Origin: Polaromonas sp.
Lineage (GTDB): Bacteria > Pseudomonadota > Gammaproteobacteria > Burkholderiales > Burkholderiaceae_C
Direction of reading: 5' to 3'
NCBI RefSeq assembly: GCF_016185115.1
Contig: NZ_JACPOF010000021.1
Coordinates: 186,001-250,000, forward strand
DNA: 64,000 nucleotides
Made by a program: the position numbers and the translations under genes. Under the pieces are notes generated by a model. The model saw only the letters and a program-made list of their open reading frames with translations. It was not told the origin of the DNA and searched no databases. This document shows positions 34,218-42,189 of the stretch, piece after piece. Numbering within the stretch: position 1 is the stretch's first letter; the number at the start of each line of letters is the position of its first letter.

Positions 34218-35417
34218 GTGAGTTTCCCATCTCCACACGCTGACTCCCACGAAGTGCAAGGACGTTCAAACAGCGTGCTGTCGCGCAACTGGTGGCGTGC
34301 CTTTCTTCCCGGCCGTGCAGGCGTTGATGCGCGTGAAGGGCTGCGGCTGGTAGCAGGCGCATTCCTCGGCATAGTGCTCACCGGATGGCTGTGTCACCTG
34401 CTGGGTGTTTCCGCGACGCCCTCCCTGCCCTGGCTGGTCGCACCGCTGGGTGCCAGTGCCCTTCTTGTTTTTACAACCCCCGCCAGCCCCATGGCCCAGC
34501 CCTGGGCGGTTGTGGCGGGCAACACATTGTCGGCATTGGTGGGCATTGCCTTTGCGCATGGCATGGGCTTTCCGCTCCTGCCTGAGCTGGCTGCGGGCAT
34601 GGCGGTCGCTACTGCCATCGTCGTCATGCTGGCCTTGCGCTGCCTGCACCCGCCCGGCGGCGCGATGGCGCTGATGATGGTGCTGGGCGGCATTCGCGAT
34701 CCAGGCTTTGCGCTGTATCCCGTCATGCTCAACTCGGTGTTGCTGGTGCTCATGGGCATTGCCTACAATAACGCCACGCGCAGGCCCTATCCCCATATGC
34801 AGCTGGCTGCCGACGACCATGCCATGTCCGGCCATGAAGACCAGCTTGATGCCGACCTCGACGCCGTGCTGGCGCGCTACAACCAGGTGCTGGACATCAG
34901 CCGTGACGACCTGAAGGCGCTGCTGTCGGAAACGCAACTGCGCGCCTATGACCGCAAGCTGGCCGATGTGCGCTGCGCAGATATCATGTCGCGGCAACTT
35001 GTTACCGTTGAATTCGGCACGCCGCTGCAGGAAGCCTGGGCCCTGCTGCGCGAGCGCCGCATCAAGGCGCTGCCGGTGGTCGACAAGGCCTTTCGCATCG
35101 CCGGCATCATCACCGTGGCCGATTTCATGCGCGCGGCCGAGCTTGATCTGTATGAGGGTTTTGACGAAAAGCTGCGCAAGCTGATTCGCACGACACGCAG
35201 TTCGTATTCAGACAAGCCCGAGGTCGTGGGTCAGATCATGACCCGCAATGTGCGCGTCGCCGGCGAGCAGAAAAGGCTGGTAGAACTGGTGCCGCTGTTC
35301 GGCAGCACCGGCCACCACCACATTCCCATCATCGGTGAGGGCGGCAAGCTCACGGGAATGATCACGCAGTCCGACCTGGTCGCTGCGCTGGGCCGCGCTG
35401 TCGATCCGGCTGCCTAG
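34218..35417 (+). CDS. HPP-family membrane protein with two CBS domains
   Basis: A 399-residue protein: an HPP membrane domain (four to five helices, with the signature LRCLHPPGGAMALMMVLGG near residue 140) followed by a cytoplasmic CBS pair. The CBS motifs are ADIMSRQLVTVEFGTPLQEA ... IAGIITVADFMR and VGQIMTRNVRVAGEQKRL ... LTGMITQSDLV. Some HPP proteins transport nitrite, and CBS pairs usually sense adenine nucleotides. The start is GTG at 34218 with a poor ribosome-binding site, so the N-terminus is uncertain. Confidence 0.88.
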   Translation: MSFPSPHADSHEVQGRSNSVLSRNWWRAFLPGRAGVDAREGLRLVAGAFLGIVLTGWLCHLLGVSATPSLPWLVAPLGASALLVFTTPASPMAQPWAVVAGNTLSALVGIAFAHGMGFPLLPELAAGMAVATAIVVMLALRCLHPPGGAMALMMVLGGIRDPGFALYPVMLNSVLLVLMGIAYNNATRRPYPHMQLAADDHAMSGHEDQLDADLDAVLARYNQVLDISRDDLKALLSETQLRAYDRKLADVRCADIMSRQLVTVEFGTPLQEAWALLRERRIKALPVVDKAFRIAGIITVADFMRAAELDLYEGFDEKLRKLIRTTRSSYSDKPEVVGQIMTRNVRVAGEQKRLVELVPLFGSTGHHHIPIIGEGGKLTGMITQSDLVAALGRAVDPAA

Positions 35418-35486
35418 GCATCTGGACCCTGCTGGGCCCAAAGGGGCTCCCTCTGCATTTCAACACTGACTCCTGAACAACCGGGC

Positions 35487-35504
35487 TTGGCACACCTCTT
35501 GCAT
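35487..35504 (+). promoter_or_regulatory. Sigma-54 (RpoN) promoter of the allophanate/ureide operon
   Basis: TTGGCACACCTCTTGCAT matches the sigma-54 consensus TGGCAC-N5-TTGCW. GG (35489-35490) and GC (35501-35502) are separated by exactly 10 bp. Transcription should start near 35514, about 23 nt before the atzF ATG. An NtrC-type activator site was looked for upstream but not recognised. Sigma-54 control suits a nitrogen-scavenging operon. Confidence 0.8.
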
Positions 35505-35509
35505 CTATT

Positions 35510-35521
35510 CTTGGATACAAG
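35510..35521. promoter_or_regulatory. Putative GntR/FCD operator over the transcription start
   Basis: CTTGGATACAAG is close to TTGTATACAA, a palindrome typical of FadR/FCD-type GntR regulators (one base different in the core). It covers the start predicted from the sigma-54 promoter. A GntR/FCD gene ends the operon (42190-42948), so autoregulation by repression is plausible. Confidence 0.45.
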
Positions 35522-35536
35522 ATTGGATTTCTCAAA

Positions 35537-37294
35537 ATGGTGCACAGCGTCATTCCCGATGTTCAGAAGCCGGCTGCCTCAAATGATGCGAGTGCTGACT
35601 TGCATAGATTCGCTCAGCAGGCTTGGATTTCCCGTTTCGACAAACCCCTGGTTTCGGGTGCGAAGGGCCCGCTGGCCGGTCTGCAATTCGCCGCCAAGGA
35701 CAATATAGATGCACTTGGCCTGCCAACCACGGCAGCCTGCCCGGCCTTCAGTTACCAGCCTGCCGCACATTCGGCGGTGGTGCAAAAACTGCTCGATGCT
35801 GGTGCAGCGCTGGTCGGCAAAACCAATCTTGACCAGTTTGCCTGCGGCCTCAACGGCACGCGCTCGCCCTATGGCGCCGTGCCCAATGCCATCAACCCCT
35901 TATATGTATCGGGCGGCTCCAGTTCAGGCTCGGCCTATGTGGTGGCTACGGGCCAGGTTGAGTTTGCGCTGGGCACCGACACGGCAGGCTCCGGCCGCGT
36001 GCCGGCGGGGCTGAACAACATTGTGGGCCTCAAGCCGTCGCGGGGGCTGATCAGCACGCGCGGTGCCGTGCCAGCGGCGCAGAGTGTCGATTGCATCTCG
36101 ATTTTTGCGCGCACTGTTGCCACGGCGGTGAAGGTGCTGGAAGCCGCCATGGGCCACGACCCGCTCGATGCGTACTCGCGCAAGCTGACCATGACGAGCA
36201 AGGCCTTTGGAGCCAGCTTCCGTTTTGGTGTGCCTTCAGCCGTGACCTTTATGGGCGACGCCGCTGCGCAGGACGCATTTGATCTGGCCATCAAAAAACT
36301 GGAAGCCATGGGCGGCAAGGCCGTGCGCATCAACTTCGCTCCGCTGGCCGAAGCCGCTGCGCTGCTCTATGAAAGCGCACTGGTCGCAGAACGCTACACC
36401 GCCATCAAAAGCTTTTTTGACGCGCATGAAGCCGAGGTGATAGAGCCGGTGCGCAGCATCATTGCCGCAGGCCGCAACTACAGCGCGGCTGACCTGTATG
36501 AAGCGCAGACAAAACTGAAAAGCCTGGGCCAGCAGGCCAATGCCATGTGGCAGGACATTGACGTGCTGCTGGTGCCAACTGCGCCCACGCATTACACGAT
36601 TGCACAGATGCAGGCCGACCCGGTGGCGCTCAACCGCAACCTCGGCGCGTACACCAACTTCGTCAACCTGCTCGACTACGCTGCGCTGTCCGTGCCCAGC
36701 AGCATGCGTGCCGATGGCCTGCCCTTTGGCATCACCCTGATTGGCCCCTGCGGAAGTGACTGGCAGCTCGCCGACCTGGGCCAGCGCTACCACCATGCCA
36801 CCGGTCTCACGCTGGGCGCCACCGGACAGCCCCTGCCTGCGCCGTCAAACATTCACGGACTGAAAACTGAGGCGATGGTTCGCGTGGCCGTGGTCGGCGC
36901 GCACCTCTCGGGCATGCCGCTCAACATACAGCTCACTGAACGCGGCGCATCGCTGGTGGGCGAAGCAAAAACGTCAGCCGATTACCGCCTCTATGCCCTG
37001 CCAGGAACGACCCCACCCAAACCCGGCATGCTGCGCGTCGCACCAGGCCAGGGCGCATCGATTGCGCTTGAGATCTGGCAGATGCCTGCCGCGCATTACG
37101 GCTCGTTCGTCGCGCTGATTCCCGCGCCGCTGGGCATAGGCATGCTGGCGCTCGAAGACGGCAGCAGCGTGCAGGGTTTTGTATGCGAGCCCGAAGCCCT
37201 CAAGGGCGCAGAAGACATCACACAACACGGTGGCTGGCGTGCCTTCATGGCATCGCTGAAAAACGCAAAAGCCGCCACAACAACGACAGCCTGA
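35537..37294 (+). CDS. atzF: Allophanate hydrolase AtzF
   Basis: A 585-residue enzyme cutting allophanate to ammonia and CO2. The amidase-signature domain has Lys54 (FAAKDNID), cis-Ser128 (SGGSSSGSA) and nucleophile Ser152 (GTDTAGSGRVPA), with the family spacing. A C-terminal domain from about residue 445 (VAVVGAHLSGMPLNIQLTER ... GSSVQGFVCEPEAL) is the allophanate-hydrolase-specific one. It is the first gene of a long one-strand operon with an ABC importer and atzG-atzE-atzH. No urea carboxylase gene is present, so the allophanate must come from another route. No clear Shine-Dalgarno sequence. Confidence 0.93.
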   Translation: MVHSVIPDVQKPAASNDASADLHRFAQQAWISRFDKPLVSGAKGPLAGLQFAAKDNIDALGLPTTAACPAFSYQPAAHSAVVQKLLDAGAALVGKTNLDQFACGLNGTRSPYGAVPNAINPLYVSGGSSSGSAYVVATGQVEFALGTDTAGSGRVPAGLNNIVGLKPSRGLISTRGAVPAAQSVDCISIFARTVATAVKVLEAAMGHDPLDAYSRKLTMTSKAFGASFRFGVPSAVTFMGDAAAQDAFDLAIKKLEAMGGKAVRINFAPLAEAAALLYESALVAERYTAIKSFFDAHEAEVIEPVRSIIAAGRNYSAADLYEAQTKLKSLGQQANAMWQDIDVLLVPTAPTHYTIAQMQADPVALNRNLGAYTNFVNLLDYAALSVPSSMRADGLPFGITLIGPCGSDWQLADLGQRYHHATGLTLGATGQPLPAPSNIHGLKTEAMVRVAVVGAHLSGMPLNIQLTERGASLVGEAKTSADYRLYALPGTTPPKPGMLRVAPGQGASIALEIWQMPAAHYGSFVALIPAPLGIGMLALEDGSSVQGFVCEPEALKGAEDITQHGGWRAFMASLKNAKAATTTTA

Positions 37295-37346
37295 GACATA
37301 CAGCTTCCCAATTTTTTTAACCATCACGTAAACCCAGGAGCCCTTC

Positions 37347-38354
37347 ATGACCAAGCCAGTCCAGACATCCGCCCCAGCTGCAACCCGCAGAAAAGTCCTC
37401 CAGACCGGCGCTGCTGCGCTGGGCGTGATGGGCATGCCCGCCATCGTGCGTGCACAAAGCGGCCCCAAGATCCGCATCGGCTTCTGGCCAGTTGCCGCAG
37501 GCTTGCCGTTCTTCGCTGCGATTGAAAAAGGCTACTTCAAGCAGGCGGGTCTTGACGTCGAGCCGCTGAAGTTTGCAGGCGCACAGCAGGTGATGGAAGC
37601 CATGCTCTCGGGCCGCTCCGACGGCAGCTCCAACGGCACCGGGTCGGCCAATCTCGGCATCGGTGAAATTGCCCAGCCCGGCCTCTTCAAGATCTTCGCC
37701 ACCAACCCCAGCAATGCGAAGTTTGTGCTCGATGAATTCATCGTGCCGAAAGACAGCCCGGTCAAGACCATGGCTGACCTGAAGGGTAAAAAGATAGGGT
37801 CAGGCCCCGGCATACAGAACGTCACCCTGTGCAAGACCATGCTGGAGCGCGCAGGCGCCAGCGGCACCACGGTGGTTGAACTGCCGATTGGCCAGCACGT
37901 CGCCTCGCTGGTCGCCGGCCAGGTTGACGCCTGCTACACGCTGGAGCCTACAGGCACCATTGGCCGCATGAACGGCACCACGCGGGTGCTTGAAGCCGGT
38001 GTGGTTGCCAAGTACATCCTCGGTGATGCGATGGCCCCGTGGCATGGTGGTGCCGCCAGCCTGACGACGGAGTTCATCACCAAGAACCCCGACGTCGCCA
38101 AAAAGTTCATCGCCGCCTACGCGAAAGGCATAGAGCTGGTGCGCACGCAGCCGGCAGAGGCCCGCCAGTACATGAAGGGCTACACAGCTATTGAGGGTCC
38201 GCTGACCGGCGAGGTGCCGCTGGCATCCTACATGCTTTACAACGAGTTCAAGCCCAGTGACGTCGCCTACTTCCAGAAGTTCTACGACCTGTTCACTGAG
38301 AAAGGCATTTTCAACAAGAAGGTCGTTGTCGACGGCCTGCTCTACAAGGGCTGA
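37347..38354 (+). CDS. ABC transporter substrate-binding protein (NMT1/SsuA-like)
   Basis: A 335-residue periplasmic binding protein with a twin-arginine-type signal peptide (ATRRKVLQTGAAALGVMG ... VRAQ). The mature part starts KIRIGFWPVAAGLPFFAAIE, followed by KGYFKQAGLDVE, typical of the NMT1/THI5-like group that binds nitrate, sulphonates, taurine or ureides. Gap to atzF is 52 bp, to the permease 2 bp. Placed in a ureide-degrading operon, it should bind the nitrogen compound broken down by AtzE/AtzF, but the ligand cannot be read from sequence. Confidence 0.9.
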   Translation: MTKPVQTSAPAATRRKVLQTGAAALGVMGMPAIVRAQSGPKIRIGFWPVAAGLPFFAAIEKGYFKQAGLDVEPLKFAGAQQVMEAMLSGRSDGSSNGTGSANLGIGEIAQPGLFKIFATNPSNAKFVLDEFIVPKDSPVKTMADLKGKKIGSGPGIQNVTLCKTMLERAGASGTTVVELPIGQHVASLVAGQVDACYTLEPTGTIGRMNGTTRVLEAGVVAKYILGDAMAPWHGGAASLTTEFITKNPDVAKKFIAAYAKGIELVRTQPAEARQYMKGYTAIEGPLTGEVPLASYMLYNEFKPSDVAYFQKFYDLFTEKGIFNKKVVVDGLLYKG

Positions 38355-38356
38355 TC

Positions 38357-39238
38357 ATGGCTGAACTCACTTCTTCATCTGTGGTGGTGCCGGTTGCACC
38401 GGCGGCCACATCACCTGCGCCATCCAGGCCAGCGGTCAAGGCCTGGACGCCACCGGCAGGCGCCGCGAGCATCCCGCGCAAGAAAGCCAGCTGGGGCAAG
38501 CTGCTGCCCTTCATAGGGCCGATTGCGCTCTTCATCATCTGGGACCTGGTGGTGCGCTTCGGCCTCATCAAGGCCATCCTGCTGCCCAGCCCCGGCGACA
38601 CCGTCGTGGCGCTGGTCACCGGGCTGGCTGGCGGCGCGCTGCTGCTCGACTTTGGCGTTACCGTGCTGCGCACACTCGAAGCCTTTCTGCTGGCTGCGGT
38701 AGTTGGTGTGCCTTTGGGCGTGCTGCTCGGCAGCAATGAAAAAGCCTACCGCAGCGTCGAATTTTTGATCGACTTCTTCCGGTCCACACCGTCGTCGGCA
38801 TTGATCCCGCTCTTTCTGCTGATCTTTGGTGTATCAGACATCAACAAGGTGGCGATTGCGGCTTTCGGTGCCTTCCTCATCGTGGTCTTCAACAGCGCCT
38901 ACGGTGTGATCAACGCGCGCAAGCAGCGCGTGATGGCGGCCAGGGTGATGGGCGCTTCGCGCTGGCAGGTCTTCAAGGACGTGCTGATCTGGGAAAGCCT
39001 GCAGCCTTCGTTTGTCGGCCTGCGCTCGGCGGTGTCGATGGCGCTGGTGATTGTGATCGTGGCCGAAATGTTCATCGGCTCCGACAACGGCCTGGGCCAC
39101 CGCATCATCGATGCGCAGCAGGTGCTCAACGTCAAGAGCATGTACGCGGCCATCCTGGCTGCCGGTGCCCTCGGCTATGCGCTGAATATTCTGTTTCTGG
39201 TCGCCGAACGCAAGATCGTTCACTGGAGTGGAAGATGA
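38357..39238 (+). CDS. ABC transporter permease (SsuC/TauC-like)
   Basis: A 293-residue inner-membrane permease with about six hydrophobic segments after a long N-terminal cytoplasmic stretch (about 50 residues, Pro/Ala-rich). The EAA-type coupling loop is ARVMGASRWQVFKDVLIWES. Other family motifs are FLIDFFRSTPSSALIPLFLL and MALVIVIVAEMFIGSDNGLG. It forms a dimer that pairs with the ATPase encoded next; the two genes overlap by 4 bp (ATGA). Confidence 0.92.
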   Translation: MAELTSSSVVVPVAPAATSPAPSRPAVKAWTPPAGAASIPRKKASWGKLLPFIGPIALFIIWDLVVRFGLIKAILLPSPGDTVVALVTGLAGGALLLDFGVTVLRTLEAFLLAAVVGVPLGVLLGSNEKAYRSVEFLIDFFRSTPSSALIPLFLLIFGVSDINKVAIAAFGAFLIVVFNSAYGVINARKQRVMAARVMGASRWQVFKDVLIWESLQPSFVGLRSAVSMALVIVIVAEMFIGSDNGLGHRIIDAQQVLNVKSMYAAILAAGALGYALNILFLVAERKIVHWSGR

Positions 39239-40056
39239 CTGAAGTCCTCAATGCACCTGTATTTGCCGATGTCCCCACCGTGCCCTTCGCACCCGGCCCG
39301 GCAGGCACAAACATCACGATTCGCGGCCTGACCAAATACTTTGCGGGCTGGCCGCTGTATGAGGACTTCAACCTCGACATCCCCAAGAACAAGATCGTCT
39401 CCGTCTTCGGGCCCAACGGTTGCGGCAAGTCGACGCTGATCAACATGATCGCCGGGCTGGTGCCGATTGATTCGGGCGAGATATTGTTCGACGGCAAGTC
39501 GCTCAAGGACACCAAGATAGGCTACGTCTTCCAGAACTACCGCGAAGCCATGTTCCCGTGGATGCGGACCATAGACAACATCGCCTACCCGCTCAAGCTC
39601 GAAGGCAAGTCAAAGGCGCAGGTCGACAAACGCATGGCCGAGCTGGTCGCCTCGTTTGACGTGAAGTTCGATTTGAACCGCTACCCGTATGAACTGTCAG
39701 GTGGGCAGCAGCAGACCGCATCCATCATGCGTGCGCTCGCACCCAACCCCGAGGTGCTGTTTCTCGACGAACCTTTTTCTGCACTTGATTTCGAGATGAC
39801 TTTGTTCATCCGCGAGAAGCTGCAGGAAGTCTTCATGCAGACCGGCACCACCATGCTGCTGGTCTCGCACGATCTTGAAGAAGCCGTTTACCTGGCCGAC
39901 CAGGTGCTGCTGCTGACCAAGCGCCCGACCAAGGTGGCCGAGATTCTGAACTACGGCGACGCGCGCCCGCGTACGCTGGAGACATTGAGTTCTGCCAGTT
40001 TTGTCGACATGAAAAAGCTCAGCCTGGAGATCTTCCAGCGCGAAGTGCGCCGGTAG
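39235..40056 (+). CDS. ABC transporter ATP-binding protein (SsuB/TauB-like)
   Basis: A 273-residue ATPase: Walker A GPNGCGKST, Q-loop QNYREAMFPW, signature LSGGQQQT, Walker B VLFLDEPFSALDFE and switch HDLEEAV. The N-terminus carries about 25 extra residues before the domain begins (ITIRGLTKYFAGWPLYEDFN). It powers the importer formed with the upstream permease and binding protein. Start overlaps the permease stop; atzG follows after 8 bp. Confidence 0.94.
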   Translation: MTEVLNAPVFADVPTVPFAPGPAGTNITIRGLTKYFAGWPLYEDFNLDIPKNKIVSVFGPNGCGKSTLINMIAGLVPIDSGEILFDGKSLKDTKIGYVFQNYREAMFPWMRTIDNIAYPLKLEGKSKAQVDKRMAELVASFDVKFDLNRYPYELSGGQQQTASIMRALAPNPEVLFLDEPFSALDFEMTLFIREKLQEVFMQTGTTMLLVSHDLEEAVYLADQVLLLTKRPTKVAEILNYGDARPRTLETLSSASFVDMKKLSLEIFQREVRR

Positions 40057-40064
40057 GGGCAATC

Positions 40065-40271
40065 ATGGACGACACCGAAGCCCTGGCATTTGTAAAAGCC
40101 GCAGCAAAAGCCGTCTCGCTGCCGCTGGATGAGGCGCAGGCCCAGCGGGTAGCGGTGCACATGCAGCGCACGTCTTTGATGGCGGCGCAGCTTGATGCCT
40201 TCAGCATGCATGTCGACATGGAGCCGGCCGAGGTCTACAGCCCCGCGCCCTTTCCGAAAAAGCCCGCATGA
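40065..40271 (+). CDS. atzG: AtzG-like small subunit (DUF4089)
   Basis: A 68-residue protein of the DUF4089/AtzG family, homologous to GatC: an N-terminal helix (FVKAAAKAVSLPLDEAQAQR) with VAVHMQRTSLMAAQLDAFSM, then a short extended tail ending in a Pro/Lys-rich segment (AEVYSPAPFPKKPA). In the atrazine degrader Pseudomonas ADP, AtzG binds and stabilises the amidase AtzE. Here its stop overlaps the atzE start by 4 bp, as expected for a 1:1 complex. The equivalent in Klebsiella is HpxX. Confidence 0.9.
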   Translation: MDDTEALAFVKAAAKAVSLPLDEAQAQRVAVHMQRTSLMAAQLDAFSMHVDMEPAEVYSPAPFPKKPA

Positions 40272-41665
40272 AAAATATCGCCTTCGGCAGCGCCGAACTG
40301 ATACGCGGCATCGCTGCCGGAGAGTTCAGTGCGCAGGAGGTGCTGGCCTCTTCCATTGAGCGCATTGAAGCCACCGACGGACGTGTCAACGCCTTCACCG
40401 GTAAAAGCTATGAGCGCGCAAGGCGCGAAGCCGCGGCCATTGACCGCATGCGCGCGCGTGGCGAAAAATTGCCGCCGCTGGCTGGCTTGCCCTATGCGGT
40501 GAAAAACCTGTTTGATGTGGCCGGTGAAGTCACGCTGGCAGGCTCACGCATCAACCGCGGCAACGCGCCTGCGCATGAAGACGCGTTTCTGGTACAGCGC
40601 CTGCAGGCCGCGGGCGCGGTGCTGGTGGGCTCGCTCAACATGGACGAGTACGCCTATGGCTTCACGACAGAAAACACCCATTACGGCCCCTGCCATAACC
40701 CGCATGACCTCAACTGCGTCGCCGGTGGTTCATCGGGCGGTTCGGGTGCGGCGGTGGCGGCGCAACAGGTGCCGCTGACGCTGGGGTCGGATACCAACGG
40801 CTCTATACGTGTGCCCGCATCGCTGTGCGGCGTCTGGGGGCTCAAGCCGACTTTTGGCCGCCTCTCGCGGCGCGGAACCTACCCTTTTGTCCACAACGTT
40901 GACCATCTCGGCCCGCTGGCAGACAGCGTTGAAGGCCTGGCACTCAGTTATGACGCCATGCAGTCACCCGACGCGCTGGATGCAGGCTGCCATGCGTTGT
41001 CGGTACAGCCCGTCGCCGCAGATCTGCGACGGGGCATTGACGGCCTGCGCATTGGTTTGCTGGGCGGCTACTTTGCCGACAACGCCAGCGCCCCGGCACA
41101 GCTCGTGGCACGGCAGGCGGCCAGTGCGCTGCGTGCGGGGGATGGCGTTGAGTGGCCAGACCCGGCGCTTGCACGGGCGGCGGCATTCATCACCAGCGCC
41201 AGCGAGGGCGGTGCGCTGCACCTGGCTGACCTGCGCACGCGTGCAGATGAGTTCGAGCCGCTGTCGGTGGATCGTTTCATATCAGGCGCGCTGCAGCCGG
41301 CAGCCTGGTATGTGCGCGCCCAGCGTTTCCGCCGCCATTACCGCGAGAAGGTCAACGCGCTGTTTCGCCACTGGGATGTGCTCATCGCCCCGGCCACACC
41401 GGTCAGCGCGCCTGTCATAGGCACCGAATGGCTGGACATCAACGGCATGAAGCTGCCCTGCCGGCCCAGCGTTGGCCTGCTGACGCAGCCCATCTCGTTT
41501 GCCGGTTGCCCGGTGGTCGCCGCGCCCATGTGGCCCGAAGGCAAAACCGGCATGCCGATCGGCGTGCAGCTGATTGCCGCCCCCTGGCGTGAAGACCTGG
41601 CGCTGCGTGCGGCCTGGGCCCTGCAACAGGCTGGTGTAGCCCACCTGAAAGTTTCAAAACTGTGA
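40268..41665 (+). CDS. atzE: AtzE-family amidohydrolase (1-carboxybiuret hydrolase-like)
   Basis: A 465-residue amidase-signature enzyme with the full triad: Lys79 (PYAVKNLFDVAG), cis-Ser155 (AGGSSGGSGAA) and nucleophile Ser179 (GSDTNGSIRVPA). Closest recognised type is AtzE/HpxY, which deaminates 1-carboxybiuret in cyanuric acid breakdown. Partner AtzG is encoded immediately upstream, and AtzF, which would take the product onward, is the first gene of the operon. Because no cyanuric acid hydrolase is present, the true substrate may instead be another ureide such as an oxalurate-related compound. Confidence 0.9.
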   Translation: MKNIAFGSAELIRGIAAGEFSAQEVLASSIERIEATDGRVNAFTGKSYERARREAAAIDRMRARGEKLPPLAGLPYAVKNLFDVAGEVTLAGSRINRGNAPAHEDAFLVQRLQAAGAVLVGSLNMDEYAYGFTTENTHYGPCHNPHDLNCVAGGSSGGSGAAVAAQQVPLTLGSDTNGSIRVPASLCGVWGLKPTFGRLSRRGTYPFVHNVDHLGPLADSVEGLALSYDAMQSPDALDAGCHALSVQPVAADLRRGIDGLRIGLLGGYFADNASAPAQLVARQAASALRAGDGVEWPDPALARAAAFITSASEGGALHLADLRTRADEFEPLSVDRFISGALQPAAWYVRAQRFRRHYREKVNALFRHWDVLIAPATPVSAPVIGTEWLDINGMKLPCRPSVGLLTQPISFAGCPVVAAPMWPEGKTGMPIGVQLIAAPWREDLALRAAWALQQAGVAHLKVSKL

Positions 41666-41697
41666 AATACAAGATGGCCAGTGGCCTGCAAGTGAGA

Positions 41698-41780
41698 TGT
41701 CATTGCGGACTTGATCCGCAATCCATGTTTGATGGGTGTGCATTCGGGGTCATGGATCCCGGATCAAGTCCGGGATGACA
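41698..41780. repeat. REP-like doublet inside the ureide operon
   Basis: Two inverted arms, GTCATTGCGGACTTGATCCG (41699) and, on the other strand, GTCATCCCGGACTTGATCCG, each able to form its own hairpin, are separated by a short spacer. The unit ends 4 bp before the atzH ATG. A second copy is at 55604-55693. Such units are widespread in proteobacteria; they often act on mRNA stability. Confidence 0.75.
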
Positions 41781-41784
41781 AGCC

Positions 41785-42159
41785 ATGGAAATTAACCTCC
41801 CCCAGGTGGTGGCCGAAGTCACGGCCGCTTTTGAGCGTTATGAAGCCGCGCTGGTGAGCAACGACGTGGCCGTGCTCGATGAACTCTTCTGGCAGAGCCC
41901 GCACACGCTGCGTTACGGCGCAACTGAAAACCTGTATGGCTACGACGCCATCCAGGCCTTCCGCGCGGGCCGGCCTTCTGCAGGACTTGAGCGCAGGCTT
42001 TTAAAAACCGTCATCACTACATACGGCCATGACTTTGCAACAGCCAATGTCGAGTTCCAGCGCACAGGCGGCGCCAAACCCGGCCGCCAGAGCCAGACCT
42101 GGATGCGCACGGCGGACGGCTGGCGGGTGGTTTCTGCACATGTCAGTCTGCTGGGCTGA
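41785..42159 (+). CDS. atzH: AtzH/HpxZ-like protein (DUF3225, NTF2 fold)
   Basis: A 124-residue NTF2-fold protein of the DUF3225 family: [40 protein letters not shown] then [10 protein letters not shown], and the end [25 protein letters not shown]. AtzH from Pseudomonas ADP acts as a decarboxylating amidohydrolase on 1,3-dicarboxyurea, a side product of the AtzE reaction; HpxZ is the oxalurate-pathway namesake. Context with atzG-atzE-atzF favours the AtzH role. The REP-like unit directly in front may weaken its translation, as only GGGA 10 nt upstream resembles a ribosome-binding site. Confidence 0.88.
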   Translation: MEINLPQVVAEVTAAFERYEAALVSNDVAVLDELFWQSPHTLRYGATENLYGYDAIQAFRAGRPSAGLERRLLKTVITTYGHDFATANVEFQRTGGAKPGRQSQTWMRTADGWRVVSAHVSLLG

Positions 42160-42189
42160 ACCCGTTGCCCGCACTATGATTGAAAGCTC

